Part shown: in pieces, positions 1 to 8,092 of the stretch
Layout: the number at the start of each line of letters is the position of its first letter
Position numbering within the stretch: position 1 is the stretch's first letter
Assembly (NCBI RefSeq): GCF_000426825.1
Contig: NZ_AUGC01000010.1
Coordinates: 1 to 64,000 of the forward strand
Source: Thermonema rossianum DSM 10300
GTDB taxonomy: Bacteria; Bacteroidota; Bacteroidia; Cytophagales; Thermonemataceae
Reading direction: 5' to 3'
DNA length: 64,000 nt
Translations under genes and position numbers: made by a program
The notes under the pieces: generated by a model
Databases searched by the model: none
What the model was told of the DNA's origin: nothing
What the model saw: only the letters and a program-made list of their open reading frames with translations

Positions 1-70
1 TAGGTGACAGGTGTAAGCGGTGAGAGCCGTTGAGCCGAGTCATACTAATACCCCGAAAGACTTCTTTGCG
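1..70 (+). rRNA. rrl: 23S ribosomal RNA, 3' end (partial)
   Basis: The window opens inside an rRNA gene. The stretch with GAGCCGAGTCATACTAATA followed by CCCGAAAGACTTCTT matches the conserved 3' end of Bacteroidota 23S rRNA, and a 5S gene follows about 60 bases later in the same direction. The exact 3' end is not visible; it is placed near base 70. The 60-base spacer to 5S contains no tRNA. Confidence 0.85.
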
Positions 71-130
71 TGGTTGTAGTCTTCGATATGAACAGTATGT
101 TGAGAGCTGAAAGGTATTGATAAAGATATT

Positions 131-241
<111 letters not shown>

Positions 242-252
242 TGAACACTGAA

Positions 253-279
253 AGCCCCCTTGGAAAAGGGGGTTTTTTT
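253..279 (+). terminator. Rho-independent terminator of the rRNA operon
   Basis: A C-rich arm (AGCCCCCTT) and a G-rich arm (AAGGGGG) flank a short loop and are followed directly by a run of seven T. It lies about 12 bases after the 5S gene and ends the rRNA transcript. Confidence 0.9.
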
Positions 280-379
280 GTTTTTAGGGGGTATGAGGTG
301 TAAGCCCCAAAACAGCCGGGTTTTTATTCTTCCGTAACTGCCTTTTTGGTTCTTTCGATTTCCTTCTTCCTTCTTCCTT

Positions 380-475
380 CTTGTCATCTCGAACGGGCAC
401 AGCGAGTGAGAGATCTCACCAACCCAAGCCACAGGAAGCAAAAAGGGATTTCCCGCATGCGCTCGAAATGACAAG
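380..475. repeat. REP-like palindromic repeat, unit 1
   Basis: The left arm CTTGTCATCTCGAACGG and the right arm CGCTCGAAATGACAAG are near inverted repeats that enclose a second inverted pair (GAGAGATCTC and GGGATTTCCC). The core is AACCCAAGCCACAGGAAGC. A further copy of the right arm follows at about 480-500, and a CTTC-rich tract (361-380) precedes it. Short repeats of this GTCATTTCGAGCG type are scattered through many Bacteroidota genomes. There is no ORF in it, and it may form a long hairpin if transcribed. Confidence 0.7.
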
Positions 476-578
476 AGGGGCGCTCAAAATGACAAGAGGG
501 AGTGCCTCGACAGTGTGAAGCGTGGTTTATCGTTCCGAACGGGGCACAGCGGAGCATGTTATTTTTCCCCCCACGCTT

Positions 579-674
579 CTTGTCATCTCGAACGGGCACA
601 GCGAGTGAGAGATCTCACCAACCCAAGCCACAGGAAGCAAAAAGAGATTTCTCGCATGCGCTCGAAATGACAAG
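579..674. repeat. REP-like palindromic repeat, unit 2
   Basis: This is an almost exact direct copy of the unit at 380-475, with the same arms and core; it differs at a few bases (for example AGAGATTTCTCGC in place of GGGATTTCCCGC). It is followed by extra copies of the right arm (CTCGAAATGACAAG at 681-694, then a partial GCGCTCAAA). Between the two units, about 530-555, is a diverged left-arm-like piece. The stretch 280-716 holds these repeats and no credible gene. Confidence 0.7.
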
Positions 675-716
675 AGGGCGCTCGAAATGACAAGAGGGGC
701 GCTCAAAGGTTTTGCT

Positions 717-2645
717 TTACCCTTTCTTTTTCTTCAGCTCTTCTATTTGGGCTTTTAGTTCGGCAATTTCTTCGTCTTTGACTTTGAGCGCCTGGCGTGC
801 CAGTTTGTCGTCTTGGCGTAACTGATGAATTACCCGCCGCAATTCGTCGCGCTGTCTTTCCAGTTCGGCCATCTTCACACGTAAAGTTTGCATTTCTTGC
901 TGCGCTTCTTGCAATTGGTTTTTTAGCTGCTTTTCCCTTTTATAGACACTTTCAAGGCGTGACTCATATTCATTTCGCAATCTTTCTATCACCTCTCTTT
1001 GTTCTTGCTCCCGTTTGGCGAGCGCTTCTTGAGTAGCAGCCAGCTCTTCGAGGTTTTGGCGCATCTCTTCTTCTTGTGCCCGCATTTGTTGGGCAGTTTC
1101 TTGTGCTTCTTGTAGCAGTTTGCGGGTTTGTTCAGCAATTTGCACAGAAGCGATGGACATGGCTACGGTTTCAGCTACCTCTTCGACGAAGGCGATTTCA
1201 TGAGGTTGAAATTCGCGAAATGAAGCCAGCTCCAGCACACCAAACACGGCTTGTTCTGTTTTTAGTGGCACTGCCAGCAACATTTTAGGTTTACTTTCAC
1301 CTAAACCGGAACTTATTTGCAAGTAGCCTTCCGGCAGGTTGCGCAAAATGATTTTGTCTTTTTCATATACGACTTGTCCGATTACGCCCTCTTCCAGTTC
1401 GAACTGAACTTCATCGAAACGGCGGCGGTCATAAGCATAGCAGGCTGCCATGCGAATATAGCGCCTTCCGGTTTTTTCTTCTTCTACCACATAGAAAGCC
1501 CCATGCACAATGTCTAAGTAGCGTATGAGTTCATAAATCACACGATAGCCAAACTCGTCGATTTCTTTGAACTCGGTGCGCGATAGTTCATTAAAAATAG
1601 CGATGCCACGGTTGTGCCATTCTCTTAACTTGGCTTCTTCGTCGATACGTTTGAGGTTGTCGCGCATTTCAAGCAATGCTTTCCCCAGCAGGTCTTTATC
1701 GCTGCGTGCTTCGAATGCTACATCGAAACGGTAATGCCCTATTTCGTCTGCAAAGTGCGCTGCATTGCGCAGGCTGTTGCTTAGGGCATTGATGCTTTGG
1801 GCCAATTTGCCTACCTCGTCTTCTTGCCTTATGTGCAGGTGAATATTGACATCGCCTGCTGCCAATCGCTCGGCGGCGGCTGCAATACGGCGTATGGGGG
1901 TAATGAGTGACTGCTTGAATTGAATGTAGGTAACAACGAAGAGGCCTACGTAAATGAGGAAGGCAATGATTAGGTTTTGTGTGGCACGGCTCTTGGCATC
2001 ATAGTAGGCGGCCGCTAAAATGTCGCCCAGTTCGGAGGTTTGCTTTAGCAGATTAAAGCTATTGTCGCGTATGTACACGATGGCTGCCTGCCTGTCGCGA
2101 TTGGGCACTTTTCGTACTGTGTATTCCACAATGCCAAACTCGTTATAGCTGCTGTCTATAGCAGGCACGGTGGGCTCTTGCGTAATAAGAATATCGAGCT
2201 GTTTCTTATAGTTGTTCCATAATACTTCTACCTCCATCAGCTTGTTTTGTGCTTCGCCACGCACGGGCGGCAGTTGCAGGCGTTTTTGTGTGATATACAC
2301 CTCGCCGCCTTCTTTGAGGATGTCGAGCCGGTTTTGAAAAGCAATGGCTTCCTGTTCTATTTTTTTTGTGAGTTGCATTTCGCCGGCAGCAACCTTTTCT
2401 GCCCAAGAGGCCATCTGTTGTACGCTCAACTCATTGCGCCGGGCTACTTCGCTCCAAGCATGATGGCGGGCAAGATAGTTGGTCAGGTAAAAAACCAGTA
2501 AGTAACTTGCCAGGGTGAGGACTACCAAGGCAATGAGCAACAAAGTGGCTTTCGCTTGAATTGAGTTGAATTTGATGGACGGCAAAATGCCTCTTTGTAT
2601 ATAGCTCTGTGTAGGTTGTTGCTTCATGGCGTGTGGCGATTTCAT
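717..2645 (-). CDS. Membrane receptor with HAMP and GAF domains and a C-terminal coiled coil, no kinase domain
   Basis: 642 aa. Visible layout: TM helix at about residues 33-55, extracytoplasmic region of roughly 165 aa, second TM at about 223-242, HAMP linker at about 243-297 (TPIRRIAAAAERLAAGD), GAF-like domain at about 350-500 (GVIGQVVYEKDKIILRNLP), then a Glu/Arg/Gln-rich coiled coil of about 140 residues to a Lys-rich end. No histidine kinase, cyclase or methyl-accepting output domain follows, so the signal must be passed by the coiled coil or by a partner. HAMP-GAF receptors of this kind are common in Cytophagales. An ATG six codons later is an alternative start. It is the last gene before the repeat region and lies 38 bases downstream of the permease gene on the same strand. 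The ligand is unknown. Confidence 0.75.
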   Translation of the reverse strand: MKSPHAMKQQPTQSYIQRGILPSIKFNSIQAKATLLLIALVVLTLASYLLVFYLTNYLARHHAWSEVARRNELSVQQMASWAEKVAAGEMQLTKKIEQEAIAFQNRLDILKEGGEVYITQKRLQLPPVRGEAQNKLMEVEVLWNNYKKQLDILITQEPTVPAIDSSYNEFGIVEYTVRKVPNRDRQAAIVYIRDNSFNLLKQTSELGDILAAAYYDAKSRATQNLIIAFLIYVGLFVVTYIQFKQSLITPIRRIAAAAERLAAGDVNIHLHIRQEDEVGKLAQSINALSNSLRNAAHFADEIGHYRFDVAFEARSDKDLLGKALLEMRDNLKRIDEEAKLREWHNRGIAIFNELSRTEFKEIDEFGYRVIYELIRYLDIVHGAFYVVEEEKTGRRYIRMAACYAYDRRRFDEVQFELEEGVIGQVVYEKDKIILRNLPEGYLQISSGLGESKPKMLLAVPLKTEQAVFGVLELASFREFQPHEIAFVEEVAETVAMSIASVQIAEQTRKLLQEAQETAQQMRAQEEEMRQNLEELAATQEALAKREQEQREVIERLRNEYESRLESVYKREKQLKNQLQEAQQEMQTLRVKMAELERQRDELRRVIHQLRQDDKLARQALKVKDEEIAELKAQIEELKKKKG

Positions 2646-2683
2646 TGCAGCTCTATAAGCAAGTTAATCATTTTGTTGAAATT

Positions 2684-3907
2684 TTAAAGCCGCTCTATAC
2701 GAAATGAGCGGGCGGCTTTTTGTGCAGGGATATACGACAAAACAATGGTGAGTAATATCATGCAAAGACCTACGGTGCACACATCTTGCCAGGCCAAGCG
2801 CACAGGATACGCTTCGACGATGCTGCTGACAACGCCCATTTTAATAAAACCGTAGCGCTCCTGAAGCCATACAATAAAACTGCCGAGCAGAATGCCGCTT
2901 AAAGCACCGCTAAGCCCAATCATGGCGCCTTGCAACAAGAAAACATGCCGGATGAAACGCTCCGGGGCGCCCATGCTGCATAAAATGCTTATGTCTTTTG
3001 ATTTTTCTATGACCACCATGGATAGTGTGTAAAATATATTAAGGGCAGCAATCAATAAAATAACGCCCAATGCCAAGCCGGCAAAGAGCTTCTCCGTACG
3101 GATGGCACGCAGGATATCGGCTTGCTGCTCTTCCCGGTCAAGTACCAAAAAAGCATCGCCCAATCGCTTTTTTAGTTGAGTTTTCAGAGCAGCGACTTTT
3201 CCCTGCTTGGCTTTGATTTCGAGTGCCGAGCGCTCTTGCTCGTATTGCATGAGGGCTTGCGCAAACGGAAGTGGTACCAATATGTAGCGGGCATCTTGCT
3301 CAAACTCTACTTCAAAAATGCCGCCTACTTGAATCAGTCCCTTTTGGAGGTCCCGTTCGGTTAGGGTGATTTTTCCCTTGCGGTTCGGATACCATATTTC
3401 CAAGGGGTTGATGTCGCCCCATGCATAACTCAAGGTGCGATAAACACCGTAGCCTATGATGGCAAAGTAGTAATCGTCTTCTTGTAGCACAAAGCGCCCT
3501 GCTACCATGTGCTTGGGATATTCGCTTACTTCACCGTAATTGTGGCTTACGCCTTTGATACGTGCTACCATTTGTTTTTCATGGTAGCGCACCACGGCTT
3601 CATCTTCAATCACTTCGCTAAAAGTATCGATGCCGTCTGTTTGCTTGATTTTTTGCCTGAGGCTGTCGTTTAGTAAAAAGGTTTTTCCTTGGGCGGGCAA
3701 CACTTTTAAATCAGGATTGAATTTGCTAAACTGTTGGCGTAGCAAGTCTTCCAGTCCGTTGAATACAGACAGCACCAGCAGCATGGCCATTGTGCTGACG
3801 CCTACGCCCAGCCAGGCGAGGGTAGTCATGCGGTTGATGAACTTTTGGCGCTTGCGCGAACGGAAATAGCGCCGGGCAATAAGCCAGGTAGTAGCATTTA
3901 CTTTCAT
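2684..3907 (-). CDS. ABC transporter permease, LolC/LolE (FtsX) family
   Basis: 407 aa, the usual length for the lipoprotein-releasing permease family. It has an N-terminal cytoplasmic RRYFRSRKRQKFINR segment, TM1 at about 25-50, a large periplasmic domain (MacB-PCD-like), and three C-terminal TM helices (about 270-400) around the FtsX-type core ILCSMGAPERFIRHVFLLQG. In other bacteria LolCDE moves lipoproteins from the inner membrane to LolA; Bacteroidota often carry a single LolC/E-like subunit, which this is likely to be. Its start overlaps the stop of mutS by 4 bases (ATGA), so the two are translationally coupled. No ATPase gene (lolD) is next to it. Confidence 0.85.
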   Translation of the reverse strand: MKVNATTWLIARRYFRSRKRQKFINRMTTLAWLGVGVSTMAMLLVLSVFNGLEDLLRQQFSKFNPDLKVLPAQGKTFLLNDSLRQKIKQTDGIDTFSEVIEDEAVVRYHEKQMVARIKGVSHNYGEVSEYPKHMVAGRFVLQEDDYYFAIIGYGVYRTLSYAWGDINPLEIWYPNRKGKITLTERDLQKGLIQVGGIFEVEFEQDARYILVPLPFAQALMQYEQERSALEIKAKQGKVAALKTQLKKRLGDAFLVLDREEQQADILRAIRTEKLFAGLALGVILLIAALNIFYTLSMVVIEKSKDISILCSMGAPERFIRHVFLLQGAMIGLSGALSGILLGSFIVWLQERYGFIKMGVVSSIVEAYPVRLAWQDVCTVGLCMILLTIVLSYIPAQKAARSFRIERL

Positions 3908-6561
3908 TCGGACTCCATCATTTGTTTTAGCTCGTTGAGTTTCATGAGGGCTTCGAGGGGTGTAAGTGTGTTCAGGTCAAGACCGCCCAGGAACTGTTTT
4001 ATTTTTTCCCATTGCGGGTCATGGGCTTGGAATATCTGCAGTTGCATGGCAGGACTTGCGGCTGTCAGCCGTTTGGACTTCTTCCGGTGATGCATCTTTT
4101 CTTCTTCAAGCAGGCTAAGTACCTCTTCTGCCCGCCGTACGATGCCCGAAGGCATGCCCGCCATCTTGGCAACATGAATACCAAAGCTGTGCTCGCTGCC
4201 GCCTTCCTGCAGCTTTCGCAAGAATATGACCTTGTCTTTGAGTTCTTTGACGGCTACATTGAAGTTTTTGACGCGCGGCAAATGCTCTGCCAATTGATTC
4301 AATTCGTGGTAGTGTGTGGCAAAAAGGGTTTTGGGACGATAAAGCGGGTGGTTATGCAAGTACTCAACGATGCTCCATGCTATAGAGATGCCGTCATAAG
4401 TGCTGGTTCCCCGTCCGATTTCATCCATCAGTATAAGCGAGCGGTCACTCAGGTTATTCATGATGGAAGCCGTTTCGGTCATTTCCACCATAAAGGTGGA
4501 TTCGCCCTTCGCCAGGTTGTCCGAAGCGCCCACACGGGTAAATACCTTATCTACTACACCAATACGGGCTTGGCTTGCCGGCACGAAGCTCCCCATTTGC
4601 GCCATCAGTACAATCAAAGCTGTTTGGCGCAAGAGGGCAGACTTACCCGCCATATTGGGTCCGGTGATGATAAGAATTTGTTGAGTATCGCGGTCAAGGT
4701 AAAGGTCGTTGGGCACATAGTGCTCGTCTATGGGCAACGAGCGTTCGATGACCGGGTGCCGCCCTTCCCGGATGTCGATGGTGTGCCCGTCGTTTATTTC
4801 GGGGCAGTGGTATCCGTACAATTGAGCAATGTAAGCAAAGTTGGCAAGTACGTCGAGGTGAGCAAGCGCCTGAGCGGTTTGTTGTATGCGTCCGATGTAG
4901 GGCAAGGCTTGCTCTACGAGTTGCCGGTAGAGCTGTGCTTCCAGTTCGATGCTTTGTTCTTCGGCACGCAGTATTTTGTCTTCATATATTTTGAGTTCTT
5001 CGGTAATGTAGCGTTCTGCGTTGGCGAGTGTTTGCTTGCGAATCCAGTCGTTGGGCACTTTGCTTTTGTGGGCATTGGTTACTTCCAAGTAATAACCAAA
5101 TACTTTATTGAAACCTATTTTAAGCGAAGGAATTTGCGTGCGAATAATTTCACGTTCCAGGATTTTATCGAGATACTCCTTGCCGTTGTTCATCAGGTTG
5201 CGCAGCTCGTCAAGTTCAGCATGGACGCCTTCGGCAATGATGCCGCCCTGTGTGCTGCTGATGGGCGGGTTTTCTATCAGGCTTTTCAATATAAGACCGG
5301 CAAGCTCGCGGCAGTCGTCCATTTGTTGCCAGAGGCTGTGCAGCTGATGAAAAGACTGCTCGTGGTCTTCGGCCAGAATTTCTGCCAGCTCATCTTTGAT
5401 AGGCTGTATTTGACACAGTGCCTTTGCCATGGCGCGCAGTTCACGGGGGTTGATGCGTCCGGTAGCCAGTTTTGATACCAGGCGTTCCAAGTCACCGATG
5501 GGTTTCATATGGGCACGTAAAGATTCCAACAGGCTGCGATCGGCATGCAGGGCTTTGACCGTCAGCAGGCGTGCCCGGATGGCTTCGGGCGATTTCAAAG
5601 GAAGCACTACCCACTTGCGCAGCAGGCGCCCCCCCATGGGGGTTACCGTTTCATCGAGTACGTCAATCAGCGCTACGCCATTTTCGTGTTGCGGGCGTAA
5701 AAGCTCAAGGTTTCGAATGGTAAAGCGGTCAAGCCATACGTATTGCTCTGCTTCGATGCGTGCCAGATGGCGTATGTGGGCAATGTGGTGGTGTTCTGTG
5801 ATGCTTAGGTAGTGAAGAATGGCACCGGCAGCCGTAACCCCCAGCGGCAAGTGTTCAACCCCAAAACCTTTGAGGGTCGTTACTTCAAAATGACGACAAA
5901 GGGCATCTTCGGCAAAGTCAAGAGTGAACACCCAGTCATCGAGGTATTCCACATTCCACTCACTGCCAAAGAGCAGCGGAAACTCTTTTTTGATAGGTTG
6001 AGGAAAAAGGATTTCGGCAGGGGCAAAGCTCTGTAATAACTTTTCCACATAGGCAAGGCTGCCTTGCCCGCTCATAAACTCACCTGTGGAAATATCGAGG
6101 AAAGCCACGCCAAACTGTTCGCCTTCTTTACAAATGGCGCAGAGGTAGTTGTTTTTCTTGGTTTCCAGCACTTGGTCGTTGAGCGAGAGCCCGGGAGTAA
6201 CCAATTCTGTAACCCCCCGTTTGACAATGCCCTTTGCCTGCTTGGGGTCTTCGAGTTGGTCACAGACAGCCACCCGCTTGCCTGCTTTGATAAGCTTGGG
6301 CAGGTAGTTGTCGAGTGCGTGGTGCGGGAAACCGGCCAGTTCTACTTCCGAAGCAGCTCCATTGGAACGTTTGGTAAGCGTGATGCCCAATATACGGCTG
6401 GCTTGAATGGCATCTTCGCCAAAAGTTTCATAAAAATCACCCACACGAAACAGCAGGATAGTATTCGGATATTTCTTTTTGATTGCATAATATTGCCGCA
6501 TCAAGGGCGTTTCTTTGGTCTTGCTTTTTGCCATAACGCTTTTGCTGATTCCTTCACTCAT
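3904..6561 (-). CDS. mutS: DNA mismatch repair protein MutS
   Basis: Recognises mismatches and starts methyl-independent or MutL-dependent repair. The N-terminal domain shows LLFRVGDFYETFGEDA, which contains the Phe-X-Glu mismatch-binding motif. Connector, lever and clamp domains follow, then the ATPase with Walker A (GPNMAGKSALLRQ, about residue 632), Walker B (LILMDEIGRGTSTYDG) and the ATHYHEL signature. A helix-turn-helix and a C-terminal tail end it. About 885 aa, normal for MutS1. Start choice: an upstream TTG at 6579 overlaps a likely -7 promoter element, so ATG at 6561 is preferred; ATG at 6534 (MAKSKTKET) is also plausible. It reads divergently from the TrmH-type gene. Confidence 0.97.
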   Translation of the reverse strand: MSEGISKSVMAKSKTKETPLMRQYYAIKKKYPNTILLFRVGDFYETFGEDAIQASRILGITLTKRSNGAASEVELAGFPHHALDNYLPKLIKAGKRVAVCDQLEDPKQAKGIVKRGVTELVTPGLSLNDQVLETKKNNYLCAICKEGEQFGVAFLDISTGEFMSGQGSLAYVEKLLQSFAPAEILFPQPIKKEFPLLFGSEWNVEYLDDWVFTLDFAEDALCRHFEVTTLKGFGVEHLPLGVTAAGAILHYLSITEHHHIAHIRHLARIEAEQYVWLDRFTIRNLELLRPQHENGVALIDVLDETVTPMGGRLLRKWVVLPLKSPEAIRARLLTVKALHADRSLLESLRAHMKPIGDLERLVSKLATGRINPRELRAMAKALCQIQPIKDELAEILAEDHEQSFHQLHSLWQQMDDCRELAGLILKSLIENPPISSTQGGIIAEGVHAELDELRNLMNNGKEYLDKILEREIIRTQIPSLKIGFNKVFGYYLEVTNAHKSKVPNDWIRKQTLANAERYITEELKIYEDKILRAEEQSIELEAQLYRQLVEQALPYIGRIQQTAQALAHLDVLANFAYIAQLYGYHCPEINDGHTIDIREGRHPVIERSLPIDEHYVPNDLYLDRDTQQILIITGPNMAGKSALLRQTALIVLMAQMGSFVPASQARIGVVDKVFTRVGASDNLAKGESTFMVEMTETASIMNNLSDRSLILMDEIGRGTSTYDGISIAWSIVEYLHNHPLYRPKTLFATHYHELNQLAEHLPRVKNFNVAVKELKDKVIFLRKLQEGGSEHSFGIHVAKMAGMPSGIVRRAEEVLSLLEEEKMHHRKKSKRLTAASPAMQLQIFQAHDPQWEKIKQFLGGLDLNTLTPLEALMKLNELKQMMESE

Positions 6562-6576
6562 TTGATACACTACCAA

Positions 6577-6584
6577 CAAAGTTA
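6577..6584 (-). promoter_or_regulatory. Candidate -7 promoter element for mutS
   Basis: On the minus strand the sequence reads TAACTTTG, a perfect match to the Bacteroidota -7 consensus TAnnTTTG. A TTG lies 16 bases upstream, slightly closer than usual for the -33 element. Transcription would start near 6570, leaving a short leader to the ATG at 6561 or about 36 bases to the ATG at 6534. Confidence 0.5.
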
Positions 6585-6614
6585 CGTCTTTTTACACTTT
6601 CAATCCCGAAGAGA

Positions 6615-7160
6615 ATGATACGCAAGCTGCAGCTCGAAGAACTCGGAAGAGTAGATGTAGATACTTTTAAAAATCAGCCGAAGCACCCGGTGGTGTTGGT
6701 GCTCGACAACTTGCGCAGTGCCCACAATGTAGGGGCTGCTTTCCGCACCGGCGATGCTTTTGCCGTAGAGGCGCTATATCTTTGTGGCATTACGCCGCAA
6801 CCACCCCATAAAGAAATCCATAAGGCAGCCCTGGGGGCTACCGAGTCGGTAGAGTGGCACTACTTTGAGCAGACAGCCGAGGCGATCAAGCTACTTAAAG
6901 AACAGGGCTATCGCATTGTGGGGGTAGAACAAACCGACAGCCCCACTTATTTGCAGGACTTTCGCCCTGCCGCAGAAGAAAAATACGCTTTTGTGTTCGG
7001 CAATGAGGTGTATGGCTTGTCGGAAGAAGTGCTGCCCTTGCTGGATATGGCGCTTGAAATTCCGCAATTTGGCACCAAGCATTCGCTGAATGTGTCGGTA
7101 ACGGTGGGTATTGTTTGCTGGCATTATTGGCAGCATGCTTTTGCTTCAAAAACGCCTTAA
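6615..7160 (+). CDS. TrmH/SpoU family RNA 2'-O-methyltransferase
   Basis: 181 aa SPOUT enzyme that uses SAM to methylate a ribose 2'-OH in tRNA or rRNA. All three SpoU motifs can be seen: motif 1 NLRSAHNVGAAFRTGDAF (Asn and Arg), motif 2 YAFVFGNEVYGLSEEVL, and motif 3 IPQFGTKHSLNVSVTVGIV. There is no N-terminal substrate-binding domain, so it is the short form; the target nucleotide cannot be told. It is divergent from mutS and its end overlaps the convergent mtgA end by 15 bases. Confidence 0.9.
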   Translation: MIRKLQLEELGRVDVDTFKNQPKHPVVLVLDNLRSAHNVGAAFRTGDAFAVEALYLCGITPQPPHKEIHKAALGATESVEWHYFEQTAEAIKLLKEQGYRIVGVEQTDSPTYLQDFRPAAEEKYAFVFGNEVYGLSEEVLPLLDMALEIPQFGTKHSLNVSVTVGIVCWHYWQHAFASKTP

Positions 7161-7925
7161 ATCTCGAAGATAGGCATAGCCGCCAAGCAAATGCACCTGG
7201 CGTATGATATGTTGCTGCCGGCGGTAGAGCCAGGCGGAAGGGCGCCCCGGGTTCCAGCGTATGGGATTGGGCAGACCGGCAATGAGCAGCGCCGATTCAT
7301 ATAAGTTAAGCTTTCGTGCCGGCTTGTGAAAATAACGTCGTGCGGCTGCTTCTACCCCGAAGCACCGGGGCCCCGTTTCCGCTACGTTTAAATACACTTC
7401 CAATATACGCTGCTTGCCCCATATGAATTCAATGGCATAGGTAAAGTACACTTCCAACGCTTTGCGAAAATACCCCCCACCTTGCCATAAAAATACGTTT
7501 TTAGCCACCTGTTGGCTGATGCTGCTGCCGCCACGCAAAGGCAAGCCCCTCTTTTTTCGCCATTGGTTTTCGCGATAAGCTTGGCGTACAGCTTCCCAGT
7601 CAATGCCCCAATGAGAAGGAAAGCGCTGGTCTTCAGAGGCTACGGCGGCTATTTTAACATATGGCGACATGTGTTCATAAGACACCCATTGATAATTGAT
7701 GGAGCATCCCCGGCAGCTTATCTTGCGCTGAAGCATGGTGAGCGTATAGGGCACCGGCAGCCATTTGAGTATAAAAATGTAAAAATGAACCGATAAAAGT
7801 ACATATATCGCAAAGCTTCGCAACTTCTTATATAACCGGTGACGCCCCTGCTTATCCTCTACGGCAGGCGCCGGAATAACCGGAATGCTTAATATATCAT
7901 TTGGAAAAGTGTTTTGTGTTTCCAT
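7146..7925 (-). CDS. mtgA: Monofunctional biosynthetic peptidoglycan transglycosylase
   Basis: 259 aa. Polymerises lipid II into glycan strands at the outer face of the inner membrane. One TM helix at about residues 35-55 is followed by a GT51 domain with the catalytic-Glu motif VASEDQRFPSHWGIDWEA, the RGGSSISQQVAKNVFLW motif and the EVYLNVAETG motif. No transpeptidase domain follows, which matches MtgA. A perfect 15-bp palindrome (7922-7936, CCATAGATTCTATGG) covers the start codon. Confidence 0.95.
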   Translation of the reverse strand: METQNTFPNDILSIPVIPAPAVEDKQGRHRLYKKLRSFAIYVLLSVHFYIFILKWLPVPYTLTMLQRKISCRGCSINYQWVSYEHMSPYVKIAAVASEDQRFPSHWGIDWEAVRQAYRENQWRKKRGLPLRGGSSISQQVAKNVFLWQGGGYFRKALEVYFTYAIEFIWGKQRILEVYLNVAETGPRCFGVEAAARRYFHKPARKLNLYESALLIAGLPNPIRWNPGRPSAWLYRRQQHIIRQVHLLGGYAYLRDLRRF

Positions 7926-8031
7926 AGATTCTATGGTTTTGCTTTTCAGTGACTTGCGAAGATAAACACACTTTATCGATTAAAAAGTGCATTCTGTTGT
8001 GGAATCTTATACAAAGGCGAGTACTTTTGAT

Positions 8032-8069
8032 ACTATGAAAACTTTTGTGGTTTTAAAAGTTTTCATAGT
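8032..8069. promoter_or_regulatory. Perfect 15-bp inverted repeat, likely operator of the TetR-type regulator
   Basis: ACTATGAAAACTTTT (8032-8046) and AAAAGTTTTCATAGT (8055-8069) are exact reverse complements separated by 8 bases. The repeat lies between mtgA and the tetR-led efflux operon and covers the -33 region and part of the -7 element of the promoter, as expected for an autorepressing TetR family operator. It has no T-run placing it as a terminator. Confidence 0.75.
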
Positions 8070-8073
8070 TTTG
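8044..8073 (+). promoter_or_regulatory. Bacteroidota-type promoter of the efflux operon
   Basis: TTTG (8044-8047), an 18-base spacer and TAGTTTTG (8066-8073) match the TTTG / TAnnTTTG consensus and spacing. Transcription would start near 8080, about 13 bases before the ATG at 8093. A second TACTTTTG lies at 8022-8029 and could be an alternative upstream promoter. Confidence 0.7.
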
Positions 8074-8092
8074 TGCGTACCGTTTGAAACCA

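Noticed and set aside
300-710. CRISPR array in the repeat region after the rRNA operon
   Set aside because: There are only two long units with internal palindromes and no regular short repeats or spacers.
4012-5475. Open frame of 487 codons on the plus strand inside mutS
   Set aside because: It is antisense to conserved MutS core and clamp coding sequence, has no recognisable domain, and its length comes from the codon bias of mutS.
6561-6579. Start of mutS at TTG 6579
   Set aside because: It overlaps a TAnnTTTG promoter match, and the ATG codons downstream fit better.
8032-8069. Terminator reading of the inverted repeat before tetR
   Set aside because: There is no T-run after it and it overlaps a good promoter, so an operator is more likely.
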